From positions 124,001-188,000 of the forward strand of contig NZ_RCWZ01000007.1 of the NCBI RefSeq assembly GCF_003675385.1: 64,000 nucleotides of DNA, in the 5' to 3' direction. The notes beneath the pieces were generated by a model, which was given only the letters and a program-made list of their open reading frames with translations, made no database searches and was not told the DNA's origin. This document shows positions 15,694 to 24,874 of the stretch, one piece after another. Made by a program: the position numbers and the translations under genes. The stretch is from Mucilaginibacter kameinonensis. Its GTDB lineage: Bacteria; Bacteroidota; Bacteroidia; Sphingobacteriales; Sphingobacteriaceae. The number at the start of each line of letters is the position of its first letter. The stretch's first letter is position 1.

Positions 15694-16949
15694 TACTTTT
15701 TATATTTCAAAATACCTTTCCTCATATTGGCAAGCGCGCCAAAGTTTGTTCGCCCATTTTTCTGTACTTCGTAGGCTGTAATAGCAGTTACATTGCTTCG
15801 TGAATCAGTTACTATTACTATAGGGCAATTTTTGTAATACTTGATATAAGCTGTTTGAATAGTCCCCTTTATTTTGTTACTCCATACTTCGTCGGGGTTT
15901 TTCAAAATATCCGGCAGCGGCGGCAGGAAGCGGTAACGATTGTCTTTATTTTCCTCTAAAACATGGTTTCTAAACCTGTTATCCATGCTTACGGTAATAC
16001 CGTCGCGCGCTATAATATCAATGGTTTTACGCTGGCCGCCTGCTGTATCTGTCCACCACTTGTTAGCTTCTTCTTTGCTTTTGGCTTCGGTGTATGATGT
16101 CAGGTTAATGGTTGCGTAAATCCTTTCGCCCGATGGCATGTTATAATTTTTCTCGGCATCCAATTCGCGCTGTTTGTTGTTGCCTAAGTTTTTAAAATAT
16201 GGGTGCCCATCCGTAAAAATCACCTTGTTTTTACCGGGGTTATTTTTGAAGTAGGGTTTTATATCGGCTGCCTTTTCTACGTTGTTGATATGATCTTCGG
16301 GCGTAGGTGTGTCGGTATCTGCTGCCGGTATAAATTTGCAATGGCATTTAAAATGTAGCGGGGGGCAAAGCCTGTTTAACACTGGGTTATTGCTGGCTAT
16401 AATCATCCGGTCAAAGCCGCCGCAAATAGGGCAAACGTTTTCCCCGCCCGTAGTACTCCATTCCAATAGCTTAAATTTCATCAAGCCCGGCCAGCTTGCA
16501 CCTATCTGCGATGATGCCACCGCCATTTCGTATTCAGCTTCGAGATAGGTTTTATTGTACAGCGCGTCAACCTTTAAAGCCCGCTTCTCAAACTCTTTAT
16601 ATGGCAGTACCTGCCCCTTATCATCAAGCAATAGCCTGTTATACTCCTTAAGCATAACAAGGCTTTTAGCGCCGCTAAATACGTAAATATTATGGTCAAA
16701 ATATGCCTTCAGTGCATTGCGGTCATCGTCCGACGCGAATATCTTACCGCCCAACCCTTCGGCAACAGCCCCGGCCAGTTTTGTAGCCAGGTTGTTGTAA
16801 TAGTCGGGCTGTATGCTGCCGGGCTTTAGTTCCCCACTATGTACCTGCTTTAAAAAATCGTTCAATATATCCCGATAGCCACCGGCCAGTAATATAGTGT
16901 TTGGTTTATGGTTGTGGTGTTCGCCGCAATCGCAATCATCACTATACAA
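15693..16949 (-). CDS. Phage head morphogenesis protein (Mu gpF/SPP1 gp7-like) with C-terminal nuclease-like domain
   Basis: The 418-residue protein has an N-terminal helical minor-head domain, a Cys-rich motif (CPICGG ... CPPLHFKCHC, about residues 178-205) that could bind zinc, and a C-terminal region from about residue 275 (YATINL ... RYRFLPPLPDILKNPDEVW ... YIKYYKN) that matches the PBECR-type barnase/EndoU/ColicinE5-like nuclease domains found at the end of many such phage proteins. Minor head proteins are packaged in the virion, so the nuclease-like part could enter the host with DNA. The portal gene lies just upstream. Catalytic residues are not confirmed. Confidence 0.75.
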   Translation of the reverse strand: MYSDDCDCGEHHNHKPNTILLAGGYRDILNDFLKQVHSGELKPGSIQPDYYNNLATKLAGAVAEGLGGKIFASDDDRNALKAYFDHNIYVFSGAKSLVMLKEYNRLLLDDKGQVLPYKEFEKRALKVDALYNKTYLEAEYEMAVASSQIGASWPGLMKFKLLEWSTTGGENVCPICGGFDRMIIASNNPVLNRLCPPLHFKCHCKFIPAADTDTPTPEDHINNVEKAADIKPYFKNNPGKNKVIFTDGHPYFKNLGNNKQRELDAEKNYNMPSGERIYATINLTSYTEAKSKEEANKWWTDTAGGQRKTIDIIARDGITVSMDNRFRNHVLEENKDNRYRFLPPLPDILKNPDEVWSNKIKGTIQTAYIKYYKNCPIVIVTDSRSNVTAITAYEVQKNGRTNFGALANMRKGILKYKK

Positions 16950-16984
16950 ATCTTTGAGTTTAATGTGCCCCGTTAATTCCGGGG

Positions 16985-18343
16985 CTACCCGAAAAAATCC
17001 ATCATGTGCAAAGCCAGCTTTTGACGAAAAGTGAGCTTCACACCAGCGGGCTTTTTGGCCTTTTTGTCCTTTTTAGCCGGGGGGGTATCTGCACTTTCTT
17101 CGTCGTCATCATCGTCCGGAATCTGCGTATTTAGCGCGTTAAAGGCCTTTTGAGCCTCTTTTTCCTTCATTTGCGCGTCGTAGTCGGCTGGCTTCGGCAT
17201 CCCTACGCGCTGATATATAAAATCGTGATCCACCGGCATACCTAATTTTGTAGCCATTGCCACGTAAACATTAATCTCATCGGTAAGGGAAAGCTTTTGT
17301 TTTTTTTCGGGAATGATAAACTTACCACCTTCATACGGTAGGCCAAAGGCTTTTAAAATCTTCCTGAAACGGCTGTTAAGGATACGGCGTACAAAATCGG
17401 TATCCGTTTCGTTTTTCTTTTCGTCTTGGTCGGCATGTACCTTGCCGATGGCGTAGCCGGTGCGCTCACTGGTGCCCGATGTTTCGGTACTACCTAACAG
17501 CGCCTTTGCTATTTGTTCATCCAGCCATCTTTCAAAACCTTCCTGTAAAGCACCGGTAGCGTTGTTTTGGTTGGGCACAAATTGTACCTCGGTGCCTTTA
17601 GGACGCACCAATCTGCCATTGTTGCCCATTTTTTCAATGGCATCTAAAAGTAATAGCCGTTGATCTTCGTCGTAACCATCCCACTGTGCGTCTAAAATCT
17701 GATTGCCGAAAACCTCAACAAACGTAGCCCAATCACCTAAACCGCCGCGTTTGTAAATGGCGTACTGTGCTGCCGATAATAATAACCCCAAATCCTTTTC
17801 CTCGCCCGCCTCTAAAACTGTTTGAGTGTACACACCTTCACGAATGCTAAAACCCTCGTCATCGTACTGCCTGAATGCCACCATCCCCAATTCGGGGCGC
17901 ATGTGCCTACGGTCGAACTGGGTAGCGGTCATTTGCCATGTATTTTCATCGTCTTTGAAAATATTGCAATCAACCATGCTGTAACCCCAAAAACGGCTAT
18001 CTATAATTTCTTCAAGCAATTTGGCAAAACCAATGCTATCTATCAGCTCATTGATCTCGGGTACTGGCTGCCCGTCTTTATCTACGTATTGCCACCCTGC
18101 CGTAGTAATAGCATCGCGGCGTTTGCCGGTTACGCTTATCACCTGGGCATCTAATATTACATCAAAATATAAACTGTAGAGCAGGGCGCGGCGCGGCACC
18201 CGTGATTCGGCACTACGGGTATAGTTTCGCCATTTTACGATGTCCTGATTTTCGCGGACAATTGGCATTATGTCCAGCTTGGTTATTGCGATGCTGGGTT
18301 GTGTACCGTCGGCGGTAACGGTAGCTTTTTTTGTTATTGGCAT
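16985..18343 (-). CDS. Portal protein, DUF935 (Mu gp29-like)
   Basis: The 452-residue protein matches DUF935 portal proteins: an N-terminal RRALLYSLYFDVILDAQVIS region, central WGYSMVDCN and FDRRHMRP segments, and KALLGSTETSG in the helical core. It forms the ring through which DNA is packaged and ejected. The C-terminus has an Asp-rich then Lys-rich tail (PDDDDDEESADTPP, KKDKKAKK). A small hairpin GCCCCG/CGGGGC (16,967-16,985) follows its stop. Order terminase - gp36-like - portal - gpF agrees with a Mu head module, with gp36 moved forward. Confidence 0.9.
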   Translation of the reverse strand: MPITKKATVTADGTQPSIAITKLDIMPIVRENQDIVKWRNYTRSAESRVPRRALLYSLYFDVILDAQVISVTGKRRDAITTAGWQYVDKDGQPVPEINELIDSIGFAKLLEEIIDSRFWGYSMVDCNIFKDDENTWQMTATQFDRRHMRPELGMVAFRQYDDEGFSIREGVYTQTVLEAGEEKDLGLLLSAAQYAIYKRGGLGDWATFVEVFGNQILDAQWDGYDEDQRLLLLDAIEKMGNNGRLVRPKGTEVQFVPNQNNATGALQEGFERWLDEQIAKALLGSTETSGTSERTGYAIGKVHADQDEKKNETDTDFVRRILNSRFRKILKAFGLPYEGGKFIIPEKKQKLSLTDEINVYVAMATKLGMPVDHDFIYQRVGMPKPADYDAQMKEKEAQKAFNALNTQIPDDDDDEESADTPPAKKDKKAKKPAGVKLTFRQKLALHMMDFFG

Positions 18344-18364
18344 ATTTAAAGGGGTATTAAATAA

Positions 18365-18778
18365 TTAAAAATGGTTGCCGCGTTTTGGGTTGCTGCTCAT
18401 GTGAAAAAAGGTAGCCTTTTCAGGCGGCGCTATTAACGGCCATCCCCTCGGTTTTACTTCGGCAGCTTGAACCCGGCGAAGCCACACGCGGGCGGTGGTG
18501 GCATCTTCCCTTATCTGTTTGACGTTTTGGTTTGCCGGGCATTTGCGGGTAAGCCACTGTAAGGCCATTGCTGTTAGCGATCCTATTAATATAGGGTCGC
18601 GTTCATCGCCGGTGCGGGCAAACAGTGCATCTACGTCGTACCTGTCAAAATAGCCCTGTGCCTCGGCTATTGCTTTGTTTATGGCGGCGGTAACGTCGTC
18701 GTCGTTGCCTTCGGTTATCGCGTCTATATCCTCTGTGTATATATCCGTGGTTAAATCGGCTTTGGTTAAAAATGGCAT
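18365..18778 (-). CDS. DUF1320 (Mu gp36-like) head-tail connector
   Basis: The 137-residue protein begins MPFLTKADL, the usual start of DUF1320 proteins, followed by a helical region that contains INKAIAEAQGYFDRYDVDALF and a C-terminal helix VRRVQ. It is a head completion or connector protein. In Mu this gene follows the capsid, whereas here it is between terminase and portal, spaced 2 bases from the terminase. Confidence 0.8.
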   Translation of the reverse strand: MPFLTKADLTTDIYTEDIDAITEGNDDDVTAAINKAIAEAQGYFDRYDVDALFARTGDERDPILIGSLTAMALQWLTRKCPANQNVKQIREDATTARVWLRRVQAAEVKPRGWPLIAPPEKATFFHMSSNPKRGNHF

Positions 18779-18780
18779 AG

Positions 18781-20304
18781 TTAATATCGTTTGGGGTTTC
18801 GTGGTGGTCTGATTACTTGCATTTTTGAAAGGTCGCCGGTGGCTTTATTATTAACTATCCACACGCCGCCCTCCACGGCATCGGGGCCGTCATCATGTGC
18901 ACGGCTGGTAGGCGACAAGGCTAAAAACTGCCCCTCCATGTTATCCATGTGTACCGTTCCCTTTTCGTCGATATTGAAGTATAGGCGTGGTATAACATTC
19001 TTTTCAATGTCTTCGCGGTTGAGCGGTTCAAGATTACTCTCGATACGGTGGTACTTATCGGGTTTGTCGCGGTCATCGGCTTTGGGTACAAGCTTAAAGC
19101 CGTGTTTGGCGTTTGACTGCGCTAATTCCTGAATAAACATTTCGTCTATCCACGGCCATTCTATATAAAAGTAAACGGGTACCTGCCCGTTAACCCATTT
19201 ATATATTTCATAGTTCCAGTCGATCATTTGTGCGGTCGATACCTGGTCGCAGAATACGCGTATCACATGGTATTCGTCTTTCCATCGGCCTATTAAAACG
19301 GTGGCCTTAAAGTCACCTTTCTTTTTGTATGACGGGTCGGTATAGGCTACTAAATATTTGTACTCCTTAAGTGGCCGTATTTTTTTGTAATGCAGCTTTT
19401 TAAACACCTTGCCGGTGGTGATAGGGTTATTATAGTATTCCTTTTGTTGTGATACGTAGCTGATTTTTGATAGTACCCGGTCTATTAACGGTTCGGTGTT
19501 TTTGTTCGGCCATGTTGAATTACCGTCTTTATCCCTTATGTTAATAATCTCAAAGTAGTCGGCCATCTTGATAGCCTTGTTGATGCAGCAATTTTCGGCA
19601 ATGATGTTGCCGCAAAATATCACCTGCATCGGGTTACTGATTGACCGGGTAGCGTAAACCGCTTGCTCAAACCAGTCCCATTTCTTGTCAATGGTATCGG
19701 GGTTTCTGCATTCCTCGTCGGTATCAAAGTCATCCATGATAACTTTATCCGGCCTTACTTCCTCGTTACGCGAACCACGGGGTGACTGGCCTGCGCCGAT
19801 AGCCAAAAACGAACAGCCCTTTTTTATAATAAACTGCTTTTCGCTCCAATCGCCGAAATTTTCCTGCTTACCATAATCGTTAATGATCCGCTGGTTATTC
19901 TCGAAATTTAGCTTGTAAGGCTTTAGCAGGTTTATAGCCGCCGTTTCGCTTGAACTAATAAGCAGGATGGATTTTTTAAGGCCGGTTAATGCCTGGTAAA
20001 TTGTTTCCATCATGGTACGGGCTGACTTGGCAAGTTCCCGGCTCCATGCCCTTACCTCGTACCACTCACTATTGTAAATTGCCCGGCGGCTTGCAGCCTT
20101 GTGCCACGGCATAGGTTCGGCATAATAGTAGTTAGGAAAGTAGTATTTAAACCACTTTTCTTCATTCCCTTTTTTCTCTAAATCTTCCTTCCTTTTAAGC
20201 TTGTCGGCTTCACTTTCGTTAACGTCAATTACCGTGGCGCGGAGTAGTGATTTTACATACTCATCCCATTTATCAAGGGCTTTTCTATCTTCTGCTAAAG
20301 CCAT
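18781..20304 (-). CDS. Terminase large subunit (Mu gp28-like)
   Basis: The 507-residue protein drives DNA packaging. It has an N-terminal ATPase part with a Walker A-like SRELAKSART and Walker B VIMDDFD, and a C-terminal RNase H-like nuclease part with Asp residues in VAYTDPSYK and HDDGPDAVEG. The last motif is typical of the third catalytic Asp in large terminases. Start overlaps the stop of the small subunit gene by one base. Length is normal. Confidence 0.9.
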   Translation of the reverse strand: MALAEDRKALDKWDEYVKSLLRATVIDVNESEADKLKRKEDLEKKGNEEKWFKYYFPNYYYAEPMPWHKAASRRAIYNSEWYEVRAWSRELAKSARTMMETIYQALTGLKKSILLISSSETAAINLLKPYKLNFENNQRIINDYGKQENFGDWSEKQFIIKKGCSFLAIGAGQSPRGSRNEEVRPDKVIMDDFDTDEECRNPDTIDKKWDWFEQAVYATRSISNPMQVIFCGNIIAENCCINKAIKMADYFEIINIRDKDGNSTWPNKNTEPLIDRVLSKISYVSQQKEYYNNPITTGKVFKKLHYKKIRPLKEYKYLVAYTDPSYKKKGDFKATVLIGRWKDEYHVIRVFCDQVSTAQMIDWNYEIYKWVNGQVPVYFYIEWPWIDEMFIQELAQSNAKHGFKLVPKADDRDKPDKYHRIESNLEPLNREDIEKNVIPRLYFNIDEKGTVHMDNMEGQFLALSPTSRAHDDGPDAVEGGVWIVNNKATGDLSKMQVIRPPRNPKRY

Positions 20305-20789
20305 TAATAAAGCGATCTAATAAAACCATCAATTATAGGCGCAAGGGCTTGCGCCTTTTCTAATGACACACTACGGGCAAAATTTAGCAACGCTATGCAG
20401 GCGCTTATAGCTTCGGGTTTGCTGGTTTTGGTTTCCAGTTCCTTAATGTCTTTTACAAGCTTGCGCCTTACGTCGCCCTCTTTGCTGTCGGCGTACCTCG
20501 ACCCGGCTGGTTTTTTCCTGATAGCGGCGTTTAGTTCCGATAGTTCATCAAGTAAATAACTCATTTGCTCCTGTCGGGTAAGCAATAAATTTTTCTTTTG
20601 CTTTTCCCAAAGGCCGTCATTTTCGGCCACCCATTTACCAATCGTTTTTTCTGATATGCCCGTTTTTGCGGCTATCTCTTTTTGGGAAAGATTGTCGTCA
20701 ATAAAATACCTTTTTGCCAGTTCCTTTAACCTTTCAAGGTCGGCTCTACTTTTCCTTTCGGCCATGTTTTGGGGTTGATTTACACCCAA
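20304..20789 (-). CDS. Terminase small subunit-like protein (Mu gp27/DUF1804-like)
   Basis: The 161-residue protein has an N-terminal helix-turn-helix (LSQKEIAAKTGISEKTIGKWV) and a helical oligomerisation region, as in small terminase subunits. It is the first gene of the leftward head operon and is coupled to the large subunit. The start could be 20,789 or the in-frame ATG at 20,765 (MAERKSR), which gives the more usual N-terminus. Confidence 0.75.
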   Translation of the reverse strand: MGVNQPQNMAERKSRADLERLKELAKRYFIDDNLSQKEIAAKTGISEKTIGKWVAENDGLWEKQKKNLLLTRQEQMSYLLDELSELNAAIRKKPAGSRYADSKEGDVRRKLVKDIKELETKTSKPEAISACIALLNFARSVSLEKAQALAPIIDGFIRSLY

Positions 20790-21014
20790 AATTGCAGGCT
20801 TTTTTACCTCTTATATAACCCGGTAATTGGATGATTAACGCAGCTTTAATCATACCATAAAACCCCTTTAATCATTCATAAACGCGGTTTTTTATGGCCG
20901 AAATACCGCTGTACGTTTGTCCCAACGAAACCAATAAACGGTTATGAAAAACTAAAAAACGAAACATGAAAAAAAGGCAATTAACAGGGGCGCTGGCGTA
21001 TTCAACCGAAAAAA
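20790..21014. promoter_or_regulatory. Divergent late promoter region with repeated TTAATCAT sites
   Basis: This 225-base gap separates the two late operons. ATGATTAA (20,831-20,838) and TTAATCAT (20,846-20,853) form a dyad with a 7-base spacer. A further TTAATCAT lies at 20,868-20,875, exactly 22 bases on. A TAnnTTTG box (20,912-20,919) could serve the rightward operon. Tiny ORFs of 17 and 21 codons (20,894 and 20,967) lie in the rightward leader; the second overlaps the protease start. Confidence 0.55.
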
Positions 21015-22082
21015 ATGAAACGTACGACTAAGCGGTATGTAATCACGACCAGCGGCCTTAATTGCTACAAGTACCGCGTAATGTCGGACGGGGGCGATTG
21101 GGTTCAATATTTGAAAAATCCAATACTTCTATGGATGCACCAACGGGCATTTAGCAACGATAAAAGCCAAATACTGCCGCCGGGATGTGCTGTAGAAATA
21201 GAGCTGCACGGCGACGAATGGAGTTGCTATTTGGAGTTTGACGAAAACGACCCTTTTGCTATGCAGCTGTACAATAAGTACGAAGCTGGCATTTTAAATA
21301 TGGTTTCGTTGGGCGCTATACCACTTGAATGGACAGAAGATCCTTCAATGATGTTACCCGGCCAAACCGGCCCCACTATAACCAAGTGGAAAGTAACCGA
21401 TATCAGTTGCGTGGACATTGGCGGCAATGATGATGCGTGTGCCTGTCAACTATACGGGCATGACGAAAAAAGGATTGAATTATCCGGGCTGGATAAAGAT
21501 GGATTTATCAAGCTTTTCAACTCACTACAACAAACTAAAAACGACGATAAGGACACCATGAAATTAATTCAACTGACAGGCGCAGCATTGAACGGCATTT
21601 TGCTTTCGCTTAAACTGGATGAAACCGCCACCGAAGTACAGGTGCAAAAGGCCGTGAATGATATGATACAGCTTAATGCTACCCAGGCGACTGACATAAA
21701 CACGCTTAAGGGCGAAAAGCAGACTTTGAAGGATGAAGTATCGCAGCTTAAAGCAGATCAGAACGAAGCCAAAGTAATTAAGCTGGCCGACGACCATAAA
21801 AACAAATACCTGCCCGGCCAGCGTGAAAAATACATTCGTTTGGCTAAGGTTGATTTTGACGGCACAAAAGAATTGCTGGAAGGTATGCCGGTACTTAAAA
21901 CAGTAGAGGAACAAATCAGCACAGCCAGCGAAGGCAGCGACAAAGAAGTAAAAGAGCTGATTAAGCTAAGCTACGACGACCTGTGGAAAACAGGCAAGTT
22001 GGAGCGCCTGCAGCAACTTGATAAGCAAGCGTATTTAGACAAGCGCGCCGAAAAATTCCCAATTAAAACCGAAAAGAAGTAG
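21015..22082 (+). CDS. Prohead protease/scaffold (Mu gpI-like)
   Basis: The 355-residue protein has an N-terminal protease-like domain (about 1-165) with an IELHGDEW strand and NMVSLGAIPLEW, where the Ser and preceding His fit the prohead protease pattern, followed by a coiled-coil scaffold-like half (LKGEKQTLKDEVSQLKADQ). In Mu, gpI is the protease and an internal start makes scaffold gpZ. An in-frame ATG at 21,558 (MKLIQLTGAALN, residue 182) lies at the right place for that. The capsid gene follows. Confidence 0.75.
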   Translation: MKRTTKRYVITTSGLNCYKYRVMSDGGDWVQYLKNPILLWMHQRAFSNDKSQILPPGCAVEIELHGDEWSCYLEFDENDPFAMQLYNKYEAGILNMVSLGAIPLEWTEDPSMMLPGQTGPTITKWKVTDISCVDIGGNDDACACQLYGHDEKRIELSGLDKDGFIKLFNSLQQTKNDDKDTMKLIQLTGAALNGILLSLKLDETATEVQVQKAVNDMIQLNATQATDINTLKGEKQTLKDEVSQLKADQNEAKVIKLADDHKNKYLPGQREKYIRLAKVDFDGTKELLEGMPVLKTVEEQISTASEGSDKEVKELIKLSYDDLWKTGKLERLQQLDKQAYLDKRAEKFPIKTEKK

Positions 22083-22144
22083 CCCTTAACGGCCTTTAAA
22101 TAATCTTTTAACACCCCCAAACAATACCCCTATTAATTAACAAA

Positions 22145-23263
22145 ATGAAAAATTTCAAGCAATTTTTAGTTGCCACCATTGGCCTTATTCTTTTTGCCTC
22201 GCTGGCTGTTAACGCCTTCGCGGCAGTCGCCCACACCGATATGCTAACCGCTTCGGTGGCTGTTGGCGGCGCTGGCTTTGTATTCTACCAGCTTTCAAAA
22301 CTCCAACCAAATAAACCCGCGGCTTTTACAGCCGGTGTACAGGTAGAGCTTTGGGCGCAATACATAATCGAACGATTTTGGAAAGATAACGCATTTATTA
22401 AACGCGCATTTAGCGATGATGATAAAGTATTAGCCGGTAAGGTGGTGCATATTCCACAACCAGGCGCTAAGCCATCTGTAACTAAAAATCGTGGTTCGTT
22501 TCCGGCCGCAGCAGTAAGGCGTACAGATACTGACATCGTTTACGTACTGGATGAGTATACTACCGATCCAACACATATTCCTGATGCAGATAAATACGAA
22601 CTGTCATACGATAAAATCGATAGCGTTTACGGTGATCATGCCGGGACATTAGTTGAGTTTGTAGCCGATGATATTATTTTAAAATGGCTTGACGAAACGG
22701 TTAGTAATGTAACAAAACTTTATACTACCGGTGGTGGTGGTGACACTCCAATACAGGTAGCCGCAACTACTGATGCTGCTACAGGTAATCGCTATGGGAC
22801 ACACCATTTGGATTTAAAAGCATGGGAGTTGTTTTTTAATAAAAACAACATACCAAAAGCCGGTCGACAGGTGATGTTTGAAAGTAACATGCTTGACCAA
22901 TTTACCTCAAGCCTCACTAACACGCAATACCGCGATTTCTCGCAATACTACAACGCTGCCGAAGGTACCTTAGGCCGCCTATACGGTTTTGACATCCTTG
23001 ACCGTAGCAACGTGGCGGTAGCCAATTCCGCTCATGCTATTAAAGCCTTAGGCGCTGCCGGTGCAGCCGGTGACTGTGCCGTATCGCTGGTATGGCAAAA
23101 AGATGCGGTAGCCCGCGCACTGGGTGATGTGAAGTTTTTTGAAAACCCCGACCGCGCCGAATACTACGGTGACATATACAGCGCATTGCTGCGTATGGGT
23201 GGCCGCCGCCGTAGGGCTGATAATTTGGGTGTTGGTGCCATGATTCAAGGTACACCCGCTTAA
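22145..23263 (+). CDS. Major capsid protein (Mu gpT-like position) with hydrophobic N-terminus
   Basis: The 372-residue protein follows the protease/scaffold gene, as gpT does. From about residue 60 it reads like a capsid of the HK97 fold (QYIIERFWKDNAFIKRAF, later LLRMGGRRRRADNLG). The first 55 residues are unusual: two hydrophobic segments (about 6-27 and 33-51) resemble a signal peptide or membrane hairpin. The ATG at 22,145 is the only good start. The prohead protease may remove this part. Assignment rests on position and general pattern. Confidence 0.75.
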   Translation: MKNFKQFLVATIGLILFASLAVNAFAAVAHTDMLTASVAVGGAGFVFYQLSKLQPNKPAAFTAGVQVELWAQYIIERFWKDNAFIKRAFSDDDKVLAGKVVHIPQPGAKPSVTKNRGSFPAAAVRRTDTDIVYVLDEYTTDPTHIPDADKYELSYDKIDSVYGDHAGTLVEFVADDIILKWLDETVSNVTKLYTTGGGGDTPIQVAATTDAATGNRYGTHHLDLKAWELFFNKNNIPKAGRQVMFESNMLDQFTSSLTNTQYRDFSQYYNAAEGTLGRLYGFDILDRSNVAVANSAHAIKALGAAGAAGDCAVSLVWQKDAVARALGDVKFFENPDRAEYYGDIYSALLRMGGRRRRADNLGVGAMIQGTPA

Positions 23264-23308
23264 TACCTGATAACCCCTAATCAACACAAATAACCAAACA
23301 AAAAGAAC

Positions 23309-23352
23309 CCCGCGCCTTAATAGTCCCCGGATACGATCAGGGGCGGCGCGGG
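23309..23352 (+). other. Strong two-layer hairpin after the capsid gene
   Basis: CCCGCGCC (23,309-23,316) pairs with GGCGCGGG (23,345-23,352), and inside it CCCC pairs with GGGG around an 11-base loop. No T-run follows. It may protect or partly terminate the abundant capsid mRNA before the lysis genes. Confidence 0.6.
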
Positions 23353-23366
23353 TTGATTGAGGAATA

Positions 23367-23909
23367 ATGAAAGACTGGTTTTATAAAATGCTTGCCTCGT
23401 ATGATTACGACAGCTTCACCAATTTTTTTCAGAGCGTAGCGCCGTCATTTAAATATTGCATAACCCGGCAGCTATTGTTTGTAAGCTGCACCTATCCCGG
23501 CCTTGCATGGTTAGCCGCTTTCTTTCCGCAAATCCCTTTGGCACTTGGTATTCAAACGGCAGCACTGGTTAGTATGCTGCTGGCCTTCGTGGTAGAGCTG
23601 GTTAGTGGTATAGTTGCCTCACGCATCAGGCAAGAACAGTTTAGCAGTTTCAGGCTATCGCGGTTTACGCTTAAGGTATTTATCTACCTGGTACTTATAG
23701 CTATCCCTTACCACTGGTCGCAAAACTATGCCGCCAAAGGGGAAACGGTTATGGCGGTTTGCTTCGATTGGCTTCAAAACTTCCTGATTATCCATATAGC
23801 ACAGGAAAACATAGTATCCATACTTGAAAACCTCGCCGTAATTGATGGCAAAGACAAAACCGCGTGGATCAATAAAATTAAAGACAAAATAACCTCACTA
23901 TGGCCGTAA
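23367..23909 (+). CDS. Holin (phage_holin_4-like)
   Basis: The 180-residue membrane protein has three to four hydrophobic segments (about 40-60, 65-90, 104-120, 128-145) and the family-like pattern VELVSGIVASRIRQEQFSSFRLSRFTLKVFIYL. Holins make the pores that start lysis. It overlaps the lysozyme gene by 10 bases, which supports a lysis cassette. Confidence 0.8.
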   Translation: MKDWFYKMLASYDYDSFTNFFQSVAPSFKYCITRQLLFVSCTYPGLAWLAAFFPQIPLALGIQTAALVSMLLAFVVELVSGIVASRIRQEQFSSFRLSRFTLKVFIYLVLIAIPYHWSQNYAAKGETVMAVCFDWLQNFLIIHIAQENIVSILENLAVIDGKDKTAWINKIKDKITSLWP

Positions 23910-24376
23910 ATAAATATGCAATCAGTACCCGCGGCTTAGACCTCATTAAATCATTTGAGGGCTTAAGGCTTACGGCATATCAGGACATTGCCGGTGTGTG
24001 GACTATTGGCTATGGCTGCACATTTTACGCAAATGCAAAACGGATACAGCCAGGCGATAGGCTGGTAAATAAAGAGTGTGCAAGCGACCTGCTTTGCGTA
24101 ATTCTGAAAGACTTTGAGCGCACTGTTAACAGGGTGGTAACTGTACCATTAAACCAAAACCAGTACGACGCGCTTTTAAGCTTCCATTTTAACACCGGTA
24201 GCCTGCCATCAAGTACCCTGTTAAGAAAATTAAATGCGGGCGATTATGGTGGTGCCGCCGCTCAATTTGCCCTTTGGACAAAAGTAACCGACCCTAAAAC
24301 CGGTAAAAAGGTAATCAGTGATGCACTGGTTAAACGCCGGGCTAAAGAACAAAAATTATTCATAACCCCCATTTAA
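23900..24376 (+). CDS. Endolysin, GH24 T4-type lysozyme
   Basis: The 158-residue enzyme cleaves the glycan strands of peptidoglycan. The catalytic triad is Glu20 (KSFEG), Asp29 (AYQDIAG) and Thr35 (WTIGYG), with the same spacing as T4 lysozyme (11/20/26). No signal peptide is present, so export depends on the overlapping holin gene. It ends 5 bases before the next gene. Confidence 0.92.
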   Translation: MAVNKYAISTRGLDLIKSFEGLRLTAYQDIAGVWTIGYGCTFYANAKRIQPGDRLVNKECASDLLCVILKDFERTVNRVVTVPLNQNQYDALLSFHFNTGSLPSSTLLRKLNAGDYGGAAAQFALWTKVTDPKTGKKVISDALVKRRAKEQKLFITPI

Positions 24377-24381
24377 TAACA

Positions 24382-24867
24382 ATGCCAACAATACTAAAAG
24401 CAATAGGCGGTTTTTTCGCTGTCCTTTTTAAAAAACTCACTGGTAACAGTAATGTAGCTGTGGAGCTTCCGGCCGATATAGCCATCACCACTACCGAAAT
24501 AGACCTTGTTATAAACGTGGTTAATAAAGTAAAGTCCGTGGTAAATAACCCGATTTTGGGGCTTGTAATTGACTTTACGCCAACCGGAATAGATAACGCT
24601 GTAAAGGATAAAATTAACCAGGCAATACCGGCGCTGCTTACCGGCTTAACCTTCAGTAAAAACCTATTGGATACAACACCGGATAATGCGGTAATGCTTG
24701 ATAAGCTTTTAAGCAAGGTGAAATTCAGTGATGATGCTGATAAAGACGCTTTATATCACGTATTGGCCGCCCGTCTTATCATGGTAGTAAGTGACGGTAA
24801 AGTCACCTGGAGCGAAGCCGTTAGCGTGGTGGAGCTGTATTTCAAACAAATTTTCATTACTCAATAA
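24382..24867 (+). CDS. Phage protein after the lysis genes, function unknown
   Basis: A 161-residue hydrophobic, mostly helical protein with an amphipathic N-terminus (AIGGFFAVLFKKL) and several valine-rich helices. It might be a lysis accessory or membrane-associated structural protein. No family was recognised. Confidence 0.5.
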   Translation: MPTILKAIGGFFAVLFKKLTGNSNVAVELPADIAITTTEIDLVINVVNKVKSVVNNPILGLVIDFTPTGIDNAVKDKINQAIPALLTGLTFSKNLLDTTPDNAVMLDKLLSKVKFSDDADKDALYHVLAARLIMVVSDGKVTWSEAVSVVELYFKQIFITQ

Positions 24868-24874
24868 TCATAAA

